Below are positions 15,589 to 23,716 of a stretch of 64,000 bases of DNA, in pieces. Numbering within the stretch: position 1 is the stretch's first letter; every line of letters begins with the position of its first letter. Below the pieces are notes generated by a model, which was not told the origin of the DNA, did not search any database, and was given only the letters and a program-made list of their open reading frames with translations. Both the position numbers and the translations under genes were made by a program. The stretch lies in assembly GCF_001514195.1 (NCBI RefSeq), contig NZ_KQ948738.1:397207-461206 (forward strand). The letters are read 5' to 3'. The DNA is from Streptomyces griseorubiginosus. GTDB taxonomy: Bacteria; Actinomycetota; Actinomycetes; Streptomycetales; Streptomycetaceae.

Positions 15589-16493
15589 CGGTGGCACAGC
15601 CGGCCGCCCCGGCGGGAGTGCGCGGCATCACCCTGGACGCGGACGGCATCACCCTGTCCGCGCTGCTCGCCCTCCCGTCACAGGCTCCGTGCAGGGCGAT
15701 GGTCGTCGCCCTGCACGGAGCCGGGATGAGCGCCTCGTACTTCCACGGACCGGCCCACCCGGACACGTCGTTCCTCGACCTCGCCACGAGCCTCGGGTTC
15801 GCGGCGGTGGCCGTGGACCGCCCGGGCTACGGCCTCTCGGCCCGGCAGCTGCCCCAGGGGCAGGGCGTCGCGGAACAGGCGGCGACGCTCGGCGCGGCCC
15901 TGCGCTCCCTGACGGCGCGGTACGACACGGGCAGCGGCGTCTTCCTCCTCGCCCATTCGTTCGGCGGAAAGCCGACGCTGCGGATGGCCGCGGACGGCAC
16001 GGTGCCGCACCTGCTCGGCCTCGACGTCTCCGGCTGCGGCGGCGAGTACGCGGTGCCGTTCAGCGCCCGGGACACGCACGGACGACGCGGCTGGCAGCTC
16101 AACTGGGGGCCGCTGCGGCTGTATCCGCCGGGGACGTTCCAGGCCAGCGGCGCCGTCGTCGCCTCGGTTCCGCCGCGCGAGTTCGCGGACGCGGTGCGCT
16201 GGCCGGAGGAGTTCGCCGACTTCGCCGGGCGGATCCGGGTGCCGGTCCGGTTCACCTTCGCCGAGCACGAGGCCTGGTGGCAGCACGACCAGCAGGCGGT
16301 CGCCCGGCTGCGGTCGCGGCTGAGCTCGGCCCCCCGCGTGGTGACGGACCTTCAGCCCGACGCGGGCCACAACATCAGCCTCGGCTGGACGGCCCGCGCC
16401 TACCACCTCCGAGCCCTCGGCTTCGCGGAGGAGTGCCTGCGGTGGCGGGAATCGGAGCGGAGCCCCGCGCTGGTGTCCTCCCGCAGCGCCTGA
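15585..16493 (+). CDS. Alpha/beta hydrolase
   Basis: A 302-residue alpha/beta-hydrolase-fold protein. The oxyanion region reads VVALHGAGMSASYFHG, the nucleophile elbow is AHSFGG (Ser in place of the usual GxSxG context), and the His is in PDAGHNISLGW near the C-terminus. The GTG at 15585 is coupled to the aromatase stop. It could release, hydrolyse or cyclise a polyketide intermediate, or process a carboxyl/ester group. Type II systems usually have no thioesterase domain, so its tight coupling to the core genes is notable. Substrate is not predictable. Confidence 0.83.
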   Translation: MTVAQPAAPAGVRGITLDADGITLSALLALPSQAPCRAMVVALHGAGMSASYFHGPAHPDTSFLDLATSLGFAAVAVDRPGYGLSARQLPQGQGVAEQAATLGAALRSLTARYDTGSGVFLLAHSFGGKPTLRMAADGTVPHLLGLDVSGCGGEYAVPFSARDTHGRRGWQLNWGPLRLYPPGTFQASGAVVASVPPREFADAVRWPEEFADFAGRIRVPVRFTFAEHEAWWQHDQQAVARLRSRLSSAPRVVTDLQPDAGHNISLGWTARAYHLRALGFAEECLRWRESERSPALVSSRSA

Positions 16494-16510
16494 CACCGCT
16501 GCGGGCCCCC

Positions 16511-16605
16511 CTGGCCGCAGGTTCTACTGGCCGCCGGTTCCCCTGGCCCCTGGTGCTACTGCTCCTGGTTCTACTGGCCGCTCGTTCCCCTGGCCGCTGG
16601 TTCCC
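16511..16605 (+). repeat. Six degenerate 15-16-bp direct repeats
   Basis: Units such as CTGGCCGCAGGTTCTA, CTGGCCGCCGGTTCCC and CTGGCCGCTGGTTCCC start at 16511, 16527, 16543, 16559, 16574 and 16590. They fill the gap between the hydrolase stop and the lipocalin-like gene. They do not form a clear hairpin terminator. They might be a slipped-strand expansion or a spacing element inside the operon. Confidence 0.8.
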
Positions 16606-16658
16606 CGATCGCGAACACCCGACCCGATCAGACCCACGTTCAGAAAGCAGGACCGGAC

Positions 16659-17060
16659 ATGACCCAGCACATCGTCGGCGTGTGGCACCTGGACGCCTTC
16701 CACGACGTGGACGAGGCCGGGCGGCCCGTGGGAGAGGGCCCTCTCGGCCCGGCCCCGTCGGGCATGCTGATCTACACGCCCGACGGCCACGTCTCGGTGA
16801 GCATGATGCCCACCGGCCACTCCGCGGCGCCGGGCCCTTCGTACATGGGATACGCGGGCGAGTGGTGGGAGCAGGACGGGAAGCTCGTGCACCGTATCCA
16901 CATCTCGTCGCGCCGGGACTGGATCGGCGTCGAGCAGTCGCGGGACGCCGAACTCGACGGAGACGTCCTCACCGTCCGCGCCACCCGGGAGGTGGACGAC
17001 CGTCCGCAGCGGCGGGTCCTCGTGTGGCGCAGGGCCGATCGGTCCGGGGGCGCCCGATGA
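16659..17060 (+). CDS. Lipocalin-like domain protein
   Basis: A 133-residue protein resembling the lipocalin-like family (Pfam Lipocalin_5-type). It has IVGVWHLDAFHDVDEAG at the N-terminus, PSGMLIYTPDGHVSVSMM, then alternating beta segments to VLVWRRAD. An AGGA ribosome site lies before the ATG. It has no signal peptide, so it should be cytosolic. Such barrel proteins occur as accessory factors in secondary-metabolite clusters, perhaps binding or cyclising hydrophobic intermediates; that is inference. The stop overlaps the next small gene by ATGA. Confidence 0.7.
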   Translation: MTQHIVGVWHLDAFHDVDEAGRPVGEGPLGPAPSGMLIYTPDGHVSVSMMPTGHSAAPGPSYMGYAGEWWEQDGKLVHRIHISSRRDWIGVEQSRDAELDGDVLTVRATREVDDRPQRRVLVWRRADRSGGAR

Positions 17061-17248
17061 GCACCCTGGTGGAGACACTCGCCGGGACGGCCGAGGCCGG
17101 CGACCACCCCCTGCTGGTGGCCCTGAGCATCTTCGCCCCCGGAGCGATGCACGCCGTGGCCGCCGGCCCGGAGCAGGACCGGGCGGACGGTCGGAGCACC
17201 GCGGCGGTGGCCGCGCACCTCGGACGGCTGGGACTGGAGGACACATGA
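17057..17248 (+). CDS. Small protein of unknown function (63 aa)
   Basis: A 63-residue ORF between the lipocalin-like gene and the phosphopantetheinyl transferase, overlapping both by ATGA (17057-17060 and 17245-17248). The tight coupling on both sides is good evidence that it is translated. It contains a mildly hydrophobic stretch LLVALSIFAPGAMHAVAAG (about 19-37), probably too short and too broken by Gly/Pro to be a membrane helix. The C-terminus is helical and rich in Ala, Arg and Leu. I do not recognise a family. Confidence 0.65.
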   Translation: MSTLVETLAGTAEAGDHPLLVALSIFAPGAMHAVAAGPEQDRADGRSTAAVAAHLGRLGLEDT

Positions 17249-17979
17249 CCCCGGGCGCCGCCGGCCCCCCGCGCGTGCTGCTCCTCGCGTACGACCTGCG
17301 CTCTCCGGGCACCGAGGAACTCGCCCACGCGGTGTTGAACGTGCTGTCGCCGACCGAACGCGAGCGGGTGCTGCGCAAGCGGCTGGCCGCCGACCGGACC
17401 CGCTCGCTGATCGGACGGTGGCTGGCCCGCCGGGCGGCCGCACGCATCGTCGGCTCCCCATGGACGACCCTGAGCACCGGGCAGCGTCCCGGCGGGCAGC
17501 CGTACGTGGTGGGCAGGCCGCAGTTGTCACTGAGCATCGCGCACGGCGGCCGGTACGCGCTGGCCGCCGCGGCCCTGGAGGCGCGGGTGGGAGTCGACAC
17601 GGAGCAGGTGGCACGTGTGACGCGGCTGCCCGACCACGCTTTCCTCGGCCCCGGCGAGCGGGCGGCCCTGAGGGCCGTGCCGCGGGGCGAGGAGCGCCGG
17701 GCGGCCTTGTGGGTGCTGAAAGAGGCAGCCGCCAAACTGACCGGCCAGGGCCTGCGTGCGGGCCTGCGCAATATCGGGTTCGAGTGCCCGGGCACCCGTT
17801 TCCCGCTTGCCGCGCGCACCCCTTACGCCGCCGCGGAGTTCAGAGCCTTCCGGCTCCCCGGCGGATACGTCGCCGCGGTGGGCTCGTCCGCAGGCGAACC
17901 ACCCCGGGAACCCGTGTTCGTGACCCCGTTTCGAGAGACAGCCCTGAACACCGGAAGGACGGACCGCTTTCATGAATGA
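17245..17979 (+). CDS. Sfp-type 4'-phosphopantetheinyl transferase
   Basis: A 244-residue protein with the two conserved PPTase motifs: VGVDTE (115-120, Mg-binding Asp118 and Glu120) and WVLKEAAAKLTG (156-167, Glu160 and Lys164). It transfers the phosphopantetheine arm from CoA to carrier proteins, most simply Ser42 of the cluster's ACP. The start is coupled by ATGA to the 63-aa gene. A pathway-specific PPTase is not universal in type II PKS clusters. Its stop is overlapped by the start of a 46-codon ORF. Confidence 0.93.
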   Translation: MTPGAAGPPRVLLLAYDLRSPGTEELAHAVLNVLSPTERERVLRKRLAADRTRSLIGRWLARRAAARIVGSPWTTLSTGQRPGGQPYVVGRPQLSLSIAHGGRYALAAAALEARVGVDTEQVARVTRLPDHAFLGPGERAALRAVPRGEERRAALWVLKEAAAKLTGQGLRAGLRNIGFECPGTRFPLAARTPYAAAEFRAFRLPGGYVAAVGSSAGEPPREPVFVTPFRETALNTGRTDRFHE

Positions 17980-18112
17980 TCTCGCGCAGCAGAACCGCAT
18001 GGCCGGGGCCGACGACCCCGCCGAGGCACCCGAGCAGGCGCCCCGCGACGACGAGAGCCGGGACGCCTACGACGTGGAGGCGGAGCAGCACATCTGGCGC
18101 AGCGTCAACTGA
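17972..18112 (+). CDS. Candidate 46-aa acidic peptide at the end of the PKS operon
   Basis: A 46-codon ORF starts at ATG 17972, eight bases before the PPTase stop ends, in another frame, with a GGAAGGACGGA stretch upstream. It runs MNDLAQQNRMAGADD at the N-terminus to EQHIWRSVN at the C-terminus. It is strongly acidic with no hydrophobic core. Its coupling to the operon suggests real translation, but it is short and unrecognised, with no cysteines and no obvious RiPP leader. An unstructured regulatory or carrier-type peptide is possible; a chance ORF is the alternative. Confidence 0.5.
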   Translation: MNDLAQQNRMAGADDPAEAPEQAPRDDESRDAYDVEAEQHIWRSVN

Positions 18113-18197
18113 CGTACAGGTCCGCCGCACCGCCGTCGCGCAAGGCGATCCGGACCACGGTCGGCGTGATTTCGTCAGGGACTCGGCCCGTCCGGGC

Positions 18198-19619
18198 TCA
18201 GCCGCCGCGCCGCACCCGGGCCGCCCTGCGGGCCTCCGCGAGTTTGCGGGCCTCGTCGGTCTTGCGGGAGGGGCGGGACGGCTTGGCGCCGGAGCCGGTC
18301 TGCGGGTCCTTGGTGCTGCCCAGGCCTCGGAACGGGGTGTTGTGGTTCTTGGGGCGTGCGGCGGCGGGGCCGCCGTCAAGGGGGGCCCCGGAGGGGGTCC
18401 TGGCGCCGGTGATCCGGGTCAACTGGGCCTCGCCCGACCGTACTTTGCTGATCTGCGGGGTGACGTCGGCGTCCGCCATGACCTGGCTCGTCTCGCGGCG
18501 CTGTCCCGACAGGACGAGGGTGACCACGGTTCCGGAGCGGCCGGCCCGGGCCGTGCGGCCCGCACGGTGCAGATAGTCCTTGGGGTCGGTGGCCGGGTCG
18601 ACGTTGACCACCAGGTCGAGGTCGTCGACGTGCAGGCCGCGGGCGGCGACGTTGGTCGCCACCAGCGCGGTGACCTGACCGTTCTTGAACTGGGCCAGGG
18701 TGCGGGTGCGTTGCGGCTGGGACTTGCCACTGTGCAGGGCGGCGGCGGGCACACCGCTGGCCCGCAGGTGCCGGGTGAGCTGGTCGACGCCGTGCTTGGT
18801 GTCCAGGAAGAGCAGGACGCGGCCGTCCCGGGCGGCGATCTCCGTGGTCACGGCGTACCGGTCCGGGCCGTGCACGACGAAGACGTGGTGTTCGATCGCG
18901 GTGACCGCGCTGGAGGAGGGGTCGACGGAGTGGACGGCGGGCTCGCGCAGGTAGCTCCGGACCAGTTGGTCGACGTCGCGGTCGAGGGTGGCGGAGAACA
19001 GCATGCGCTGCCCGTCGGGGCGCACCTGGTCCAGGATCTCGGTGACCTGCGGCAGGAATCCCATGTCGCACATCTGGTCGGCCTCGTCGAGGACGGTGAC
19101 GCGCACCCGTCCCAGGCGGCAGGCCTTGCGCTCGATGAGGTCGTGCAGCCGGCCGGGCGTGGCGACGACGATCTCGGCGCCGTCGCGCAGGGCGGCTGCC
19201 TGCCGTCCGACGGACACTCCGCCCACGACGGTCGCGAGCCGCAGCCGCAGGGCGTCGGCGTACGGGGTGAGCGCCTCTCCCACCTGCTGGGCGAGCTCCC
19301 GGGTGGGCACCAGGACGAGCGCCAGCGGCTCCTTGGGCTGGGCGCGCCGCCCGGCCGTCCGGGCGAGCAGGCCCAGGCCGAAGGCGAGCGTCTTGCCGGA
19401 TCCGGTACGGCCGCGGCCCAGGACGTCGCGGCCCGCGAGGGCGTTCGGCAGCGTCGCCGCCTGCACGGGGAACGGCACGGTCACCTGGTGCTCGGCGAGC
19501 GTCCGCAGCAGTTCCGCCGGCAGCCCGAGATCGGCGAAGGACGCCACCGGGGGCGTCACCGAGAGGTCGCCGGGCGCCTCGTCCTGCTGCCGGGCGTCGG
19601 CACGTGCTGCATCGCTCAC
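18198..19619 (-). CDS. DEAD-box ATP-dependent RNA helicase
   Basis: A 473-residue DEAD-box helicase. The Q-motif region ends in PFPVQAATLP. Motif I is GRTGSGKT, Ia PTRELA, Ib TPGR, II DEAD (VLDEADQM), III SAT and VI HRAGRTARAG. The C-terminal tail is basic and rich in Arg, Lys, Pro and Ala, as in RhlE/CsdA-like proteins. The GTG at 19619 follows GGAGGAAGG; a longer open frame upstream is not supported. It remodels RNA, often during cold adaptation or ribosome assembly. It faces the PKS operon end and is probably unrelated to it. Confidence 0.93.
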   Translation of the reverse strand: MSDAARADARQQDEAPGDLSVTPPVASFADLGLPAELLRTLAEHQVTVPFPVQAATLPNALAGRDVLGRGRTGSGKTLAFGLGLLARTAGRRAQPKEPLALVLVPTRELAQQVGEALTPYADALRLRLATVVGGVSVGRQAAALRDGAEIVVATPGRLHDLIERKACRLGRVRVTVLDEADQMCDMGFLPQVTEILDQVRPDGQRMLFSATLDRDVDQLVRSYLREPAVHSVDPSSSAVTAIEHHVFVVHGPDRYAVTTEIAARDGRVLLFLDTKHGVDQLTRHLRASGVPAAALHSGKSQPQRTRTLAQFKNGQVTALVATNVAARGLHVDDLDLVVNVDPATDPKDYLHRAGRTARAGRSGTVVTLVLSGQRRETSQVMADADVTPQISKVRSGEAQLTRITGARTPSGAPLDGGPAAARPKNHNTPFRGLGSTKDPQTGSGAKPSRPSRKTDEARKLAEARRAARVRRGG

Positions 19620-19774
19620 TGAAAGCCTTCCTCCGAAGGGACCGTACCGAGGAAGGCGCGGCGGGGACGCGGTCACCGGCCTGGAATCCCGGACGGAACC
19701 CGGCACGGCGACACTGCAAACCCCCGACAGTAGCACGCGCCGGTGTCCTGCCGAGGGGTGCGCTGTCCGTCCTG

Positions 19775-20620
19775 CTACGGGCGCGCGGTCAGGGACAGGT
19801 CGGCGTACACGAGGTGGTGGTCCGAGACGGCGGTGGGGCGGACGTGCTGGCTGAGGGGGGCGACGTCGCGGAGGAAGACGTAGTCGAACTTGCTCTGCCA
19901 GTCGGTGGTCGGCTCGCAGGGGCCGGACCGTGAGGGGTGGCACTCGGGGTCCGCGTCCGCGGCCAGTTTCCACATCGGGGCGAGTTCGGAGGCGTACGGC
20001 ACCGCGTTGAAGTCCCCGATGACGATCGCGCGGTCGTACCGGGCGACCTCGGCGGCGAGCACGCCGACCTGCTCCGCCCGGACCGCCTCCTGGCGTCGTT
20101 CGGCGAGGTGGGTGTTGAGGAGCCGGACCTTGCGGCCGCCCACCGTGGTGGTGACCTCCATGTACCCGCGGTCCTCGGAACCGCCGTCGGGGTACTCCCT
20201 GGCGACGACATGGGTCATCGGGGCCGCCGACAGGATCGCCTCGCCGTAGCCGCCCGGGTTCCACGGCGCTCCCCCGCACCGGCCCCAGCTCTTGAGGACC
20301 GGCCCGTACTCGACGTGGTAGACGAGCCCGTGGAGGTTCTCCAGGTAGTCCCGGATCTTCTCGACGTCACCCACGCAGGCTTCCTGGAGGCCGACGACCT
20401 GGGGCGCGTACTTGGCGATCTCGGCGGCCCGGTCGTCGTTGCCCGTCTCGCAGGGGTTGCAGAGGTTCCAGGTCATGACCCGGTTCGGTACGGCCTTCCT
20501 GGCCGGCTCGGCGGGCGCGGACCCGGCGTCGAGGGCACCGCTCGGCGCGCTGGGACCGGAGAGCACCATCCAGGCCAGGACCAGCGCACCGACGACCAAC
20601 CACGTGCCCTTTCCGAGCAC
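19775..20620 (-). CDS. Exported or membrane-anchored endonuclease/exonuclease/phosphatase (EEP) protein
   Basis: A 281-residue EEP-fold metal-dependent hydrolase. After an N-terminal hydrophobic segment (GTWLVVGALVLAWMVLSG) come VMTWNLCNPC, VVGLQEAC (metal-binding Glu), LLNTHLAERR, VIGDFNAVP and a C-terminal SDHHLVYADL. These are the standard DNase I-like catalytic motifs. The GTG at 20620 was chosen because GAGGAGG lies just upstream; an in-frame GTG at 20644 is also possible. The product should act outside the membrane on nucleic acid, phospholipid or another phosphodiester. It stands alone between the helicase and the TPR gene. Confidence 0.85.
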   Translation of the reverse strand: MLGKGTWLVVGALVLAWMVLSGPSAPSGALDAGSAPAEPARKAVPNRVMTWNLCNPCETGNDDRAAEIAKYAPQVVGLQEACVGDVEKIRDYLENLHGLVYHVEYGPVLKSWGRCGGAPWNPGGYGEAILSAAPMTHVVAREYPDGGSEDRGYMEVTTTVGGRKVRLLNTHLAERRQEAVRAEQVGVLAAEVARYDRAIVIGDFNAVPYASELAPMWKLAADADPECHPSRSGPCEPTTDWQSKFDYVFLRDVAPLSQHVRPTAVSDHHLVYADLSLTARP

Positions 20621-20711
20621 CCTTGCCTCCTCGACATGGACCACAGGGCGACTGACGTCTACGTCAACGATGCCAGGGACTCGGTTCGTTCCCCGCCCCG
20701 ACGGAACCTGG

Positions 20712-23700
20712 TCACTCCTCGTCGCGCAGTCGGGCCGCCAGCGAGGCCAGGGGGGCGGTCTCTTCCTCGTGGCCCAGGGCGGTCAGGTGGGAGACCGCCG
20801 CGTCGAGGCGGGTGAGCGCCGGGGCGGTGCGCTTGAGGTAGAGGCCCTCCACGACCCCCGTCAGGCGGACGCACTCGGCCCACTGCCCGGCCCAGTCGTC
20901 CTCCGGCCCCGGCTCACCCAGCAGGGCCTGGGCCTTCTCCAGAGCGGCCAGAGCGTCCTCGTACGCGCGGCCGTAGGCGTTCACCCGCCCGTACTCGTAG
21001 GCGAGCGCGGTGTCCAGGGAGGGACCGCGGGTCTCGGATACGCCGTGGGTTCCGTGCTCGGCCTCTCCGGCCTCGTCCGCGATCCGGTTCTCGTCGGCGA
21101 TCCGGGCCTCCCCGGCCTCGTCCGCGATCCGGGCCTCGTCCGCGATCCTGCCCGCGTCGGCGAGGTAGGCGAGCGCGGCCGGGAGGCCGTCGGGGCCCTG
21201 CTGCTGGGCCTGGAGACAGGCCAGTTCACGCAGGGAGTTGCTCAGCTGCTCGTGGCGCGGGGCCAGGCGGTGCGCGGCGATCGCCTGGTCCGCCGCCTCG
21301 CGGGCCCGGTCGAACTCGCCGGACTCACCGAGGAGTACGGCCGTCTCCGCGGCGATCATGGCGTGGCTGCCGGGGTCGTCGTCCCAGTCGGCCGACTCGG
21401 CGGCGAGGGCGGCGAACTCCGCGGTGGCGGCCTTGAGGTCCTCCCCCGCCCGCAGCGCGCGGGCCCGGGTCAGGCGCAACTGCGCGGTGAGCCGGTCGTC
21501 CAGTTCACCGGCGGCGACGTCCGGTTCGGCGAGCACGGAGTCGAGCAGGGCGATGCAGTCCTCGACGCGGCCGAGGTCCAGGCTGAGACGGGCCGCGTTG
21601 CTGTAGGTGCAGAACGCGTCGATCCGCCTGTCGCGGCGCAGGTCCGTCTCCGCGGCGCGGGTCAGGTGCCGCAGTGCCTCGTCGGGGCGGCCGAGGTGCA
21701 TACAGGCCTCGGCGAGGTCGGCGAGGAGACGGGAGGGGTCGATCGTGTCGCCCTGCCACTGACCGGACAGGCGGAGCGCCTCGGCGAAGTCGGTGTATGC
21801 GGCCTGGGCGTCCTGGAGCCCGAGCTGGAGACGGCCGCGCAGTCCCAGCGTCCGGGGCAGGTGCCAGTCGGGGCCCTGGGACCTGAGCCGTTCGAGCAGG
21901 GCGTCGATCTCGGCGAGCGCGGCGGGCAGGTCGCCCGCCAGGGCATGGGTGGTGGCGCGCAGCAGCAGGCCGCCGGAGATCTGCCCGGCGACGTCGTGCC
22001 GGGTGGCGAAGGTGTGCAGCAGGTCCAGCTCGGCGAAGACCGGCGCGATGTGCTCCTCGCTCCTCGTCCACTGGAGGCGCATGCCGAGCAGGGTGGCGCG
22101 CAGGCGCAGCAGGCGGGCCTCCTGGTAAGGGGGGAGGCCGGTCGTGCTCTCGTGCAGACGGACCATGGTCGCGTGGGCGTCGGTGAGCACGGCGGCCTTC
22201 GCCTCGGCTCCCTCGGCGCGCTCGGCCTCGGCGAGGAGGGCGGTGCCGCGCTCCACCGCCGCGTGACCGGGTTCTCCCGCGTCCTCGTAGAGGGCCGCGG
22301 CCTCCTCGTGGAGGGCGGCGGCCTCGGCGTGGTCGTCCTTCTCGCCGGCCTGGCTCGCCTCGTCGGACAGCAGGTCGGCGCGCAGCAGGACGAGCGGACC
22401 GACGGCCGGGTCGTCGGGGTGGGTGTAGTCGGGGGCGGCGACGAGCGTGCGCAAGCGGGTCCAGCAGGCGCGGGTGTCCGGGTGCCCCTTCTCGTCCAGG
22501 GCCCTTGCCCGGAGGATGAGTTCGGACAGTGATTCGGGTACGGCCTCGGCTGCGCGGGGAGCCGGTGCCGCAGCCGGTGCGGCCGGGGCCACGTCGTCGA
22601 GGCTGCGGGTGCGCAGGGTGAGTTCCAGCGCGTCCAGGAGCGGGGCCCGGTCCAGGCGGGCCCGGCGGCGGTCGGTCACGGTGGTGGTGCCGTTGCGGGT
22701 GTCGAAGCGGGCGGCGAGGTCGTCGGCGCGGGTCCGCACCTCGGCGCGCAGGCCGGACACCGTCCAGGTGCGGCCCGGGTGGCCGGCGGCCGGCAACTCG
22801 CCGTGGCCGAGGGACTCGACCCGCTGGAGGAGGACCTCGACGCCGGTGAGGAAGTCGAGCTGTTCCAGCGGGGAGTCGACCTCGTCGAAGAGGTTGCGGT
22901 TCTCGGCGAGCAGTTCGAGGCCGCGCGCCTCGTTGCCGGTCAGCGCGCAGAACTCCAGGTGCCGGCCGACCTCGCCGGCCATCGAGGGGTTGCGACGGCA
23001 GCCGCGGTACCCGGCGAGGTGCAGTTCCCTGGCCCGTTCGACGCGGCCGGTGCGCAGCAGGGGCAGCAGCGCGTACGACACGGAGCGGGCCGGTTCCTCC
23101 TGGCAGGACTCCTTGCCGGCGAGGACGGGCTCCCAGACGGCCAGGGCCCGTTCGTCGTCACCGGCGGTGAGGTGGTGGCAGGCGCGTCGGCAGATCTCGC
23201 AGGCCTCGCAGTCGCTGAACCGGGTCCGGGTGCGGGCCGCCCACAGCTCGTAGGCGAGGGTGGTGTCCTCGCCGGTGTGCGCCGCGAGCTGGTACGCCTC
23301 CCCGTAGTAGGGCTGGAGGCCCAGGCCGGCCTTCTCGTAGCGCTCGCGCATCTCCGTGAGCCACTGGTTCAGGCCGGTAAGCGGTATCTCGGGCAGCTGG
23401 CGCAGGGCGTTGGACACCCACTTGAACCGCCAGAACAGCATGTACCGCAGCCGCTCGTCGAAGAGGTCGGGCTGCTCGTCGAAGAGGTTCAGCAGCCGGG
23501 CGAAGACGACGGGCGACTTCCGGGGCTCGGAACCGTAGGTGTACGCCTCCTGGAGTTCGAGGAGGGCGTGGATGAGCGGGACGGGCTCCTCGAACTGCTC
23601 GGCGGCGTCGACGAGTTCCTCGGCGGTGACGGTGCGGGTACGGCCGTAGGGGCGCTCGTCGTTCGCCTGGAGGGCCTGGTACAGCTCGTCGGTGTTCTGG

Positions 23701-23714
23701 GGTGCGGTCGGCAT
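20712..23714 (-). CDS. Large TPR-type helical repeat protein (1000 aa)
   Basis: A 1000-residue protein built largely of tetratricopeptide-like helical pairs (for example ALHEEAAALYEDAGEPGHAAVERG, DFAEALRLSGQW, HLTRAAETD). An N-terminal region of about 350 residues carries a Cys/His cluster SDCEACEICRRACHH that could bind zinc. Near the C-terminus is a low-complexity run of IADEA/IADEAGEA repeats. There is no signal peptide. It starts 2 bp after the stop of the Hsp90-family gene, so the two are translationally linked. The natural inference is a cofactor or client adaptor of that Hsp90, parallel to eukaryotic TPR co-chaperones; this is not shown. Confidence 0.75.
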   Translation of the reverse strand: MPTAPQNTDELYQALQANDERPYGRTRTVTAEELVDAAEQFEEPVPLIHALLELQEAYTYGSEPRKSPVVFARLLNLFDEQPDLFDERLRYMLFWRFKWVSNALRQLPEIPLTGLNQWLTEMRERYEKAGLGLQPYYGEAYQLAAHTGEDTTLAYELWAARTRTRFSDCEACEICRRACHHLTAGDDERALAVWEPVLAGKESCQEEPARSVSYALLPLLRTGRVERARELHLAGYRGCRRNPSMAGEVGRHLEFCALTGNEARGLELLAENRNLFDEVDSPLEQLDFLTGVEVLLQRVESLGHGELPAAGHPGRTWTVSGLRAEVRTRADDLAARFDTRNGTTTVTDRRRARLDRAPLLDALELTLRTRSLDDVAPAAPAAAPAPRAAEAVPESLSELILRARALDEKGHPDTRACWTRLRTLVAAPDYTHPDDPAVGPLVLLRADLLSDEASQAGEKDDHAEAAALHEEAAALYEDAGEPGHAAVERGTALLAEAERAEGAEAKAAVLTDAHATMVRLHESTTGLPPYQEARLLRLRATLLGMRLQWTRSEEHIAPVFAELDLLHTFATRHDVAGQISGGLLLRATTHALAGDLPAALAEIDALLERLRSQGPDWHLPRTLGLRGRLQLGLQDAQAAYTDFAEALRLSGQWQGDTIDPSRLLADLAEACMHLGRPDEALRHLTRAAETDLRRDRRIDAFCTYSNAARLSLDLGRVEDCIALLDSVLAEPDVAAGELDDRLTAQLRLTRARALRAGEDLKAATAEFAALAAESADWDDDPGSHAMIAAETAVLLGESGEFDRAREAADQAIAAHRLAPRHEQLSNSLRELACLQAQQQGPDGLPAALAYLADAGRIADEARIADEAGEARIADENRIADEAGEAEHGTHGVSETRGPSLDTALAYEYGRVNAYGRAYEDALAALEKAQALLGEPGPEDDWAGQWAECVRLTGVVEGLYLKRTAPALTRLDAAVSHLTALGHEEETAPLASLAARLRDEE

Positions 23715-23716
23715 CG

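Noticed and set aside
17972..18112. The 46-aa peptide as a RiPP precursor
   Set aside because: No cysteines or Ser/Thr-rich core, no modification enzyme of a RiPP type nearby; kept only as an unknown peptide.
18198..20279. A 693-codon frame extending the helicase upstream
   Set aside because: It overlaps the EEP gene in another frame; GTG 19619 with GGAGGAAGG upstream is a convincing start.
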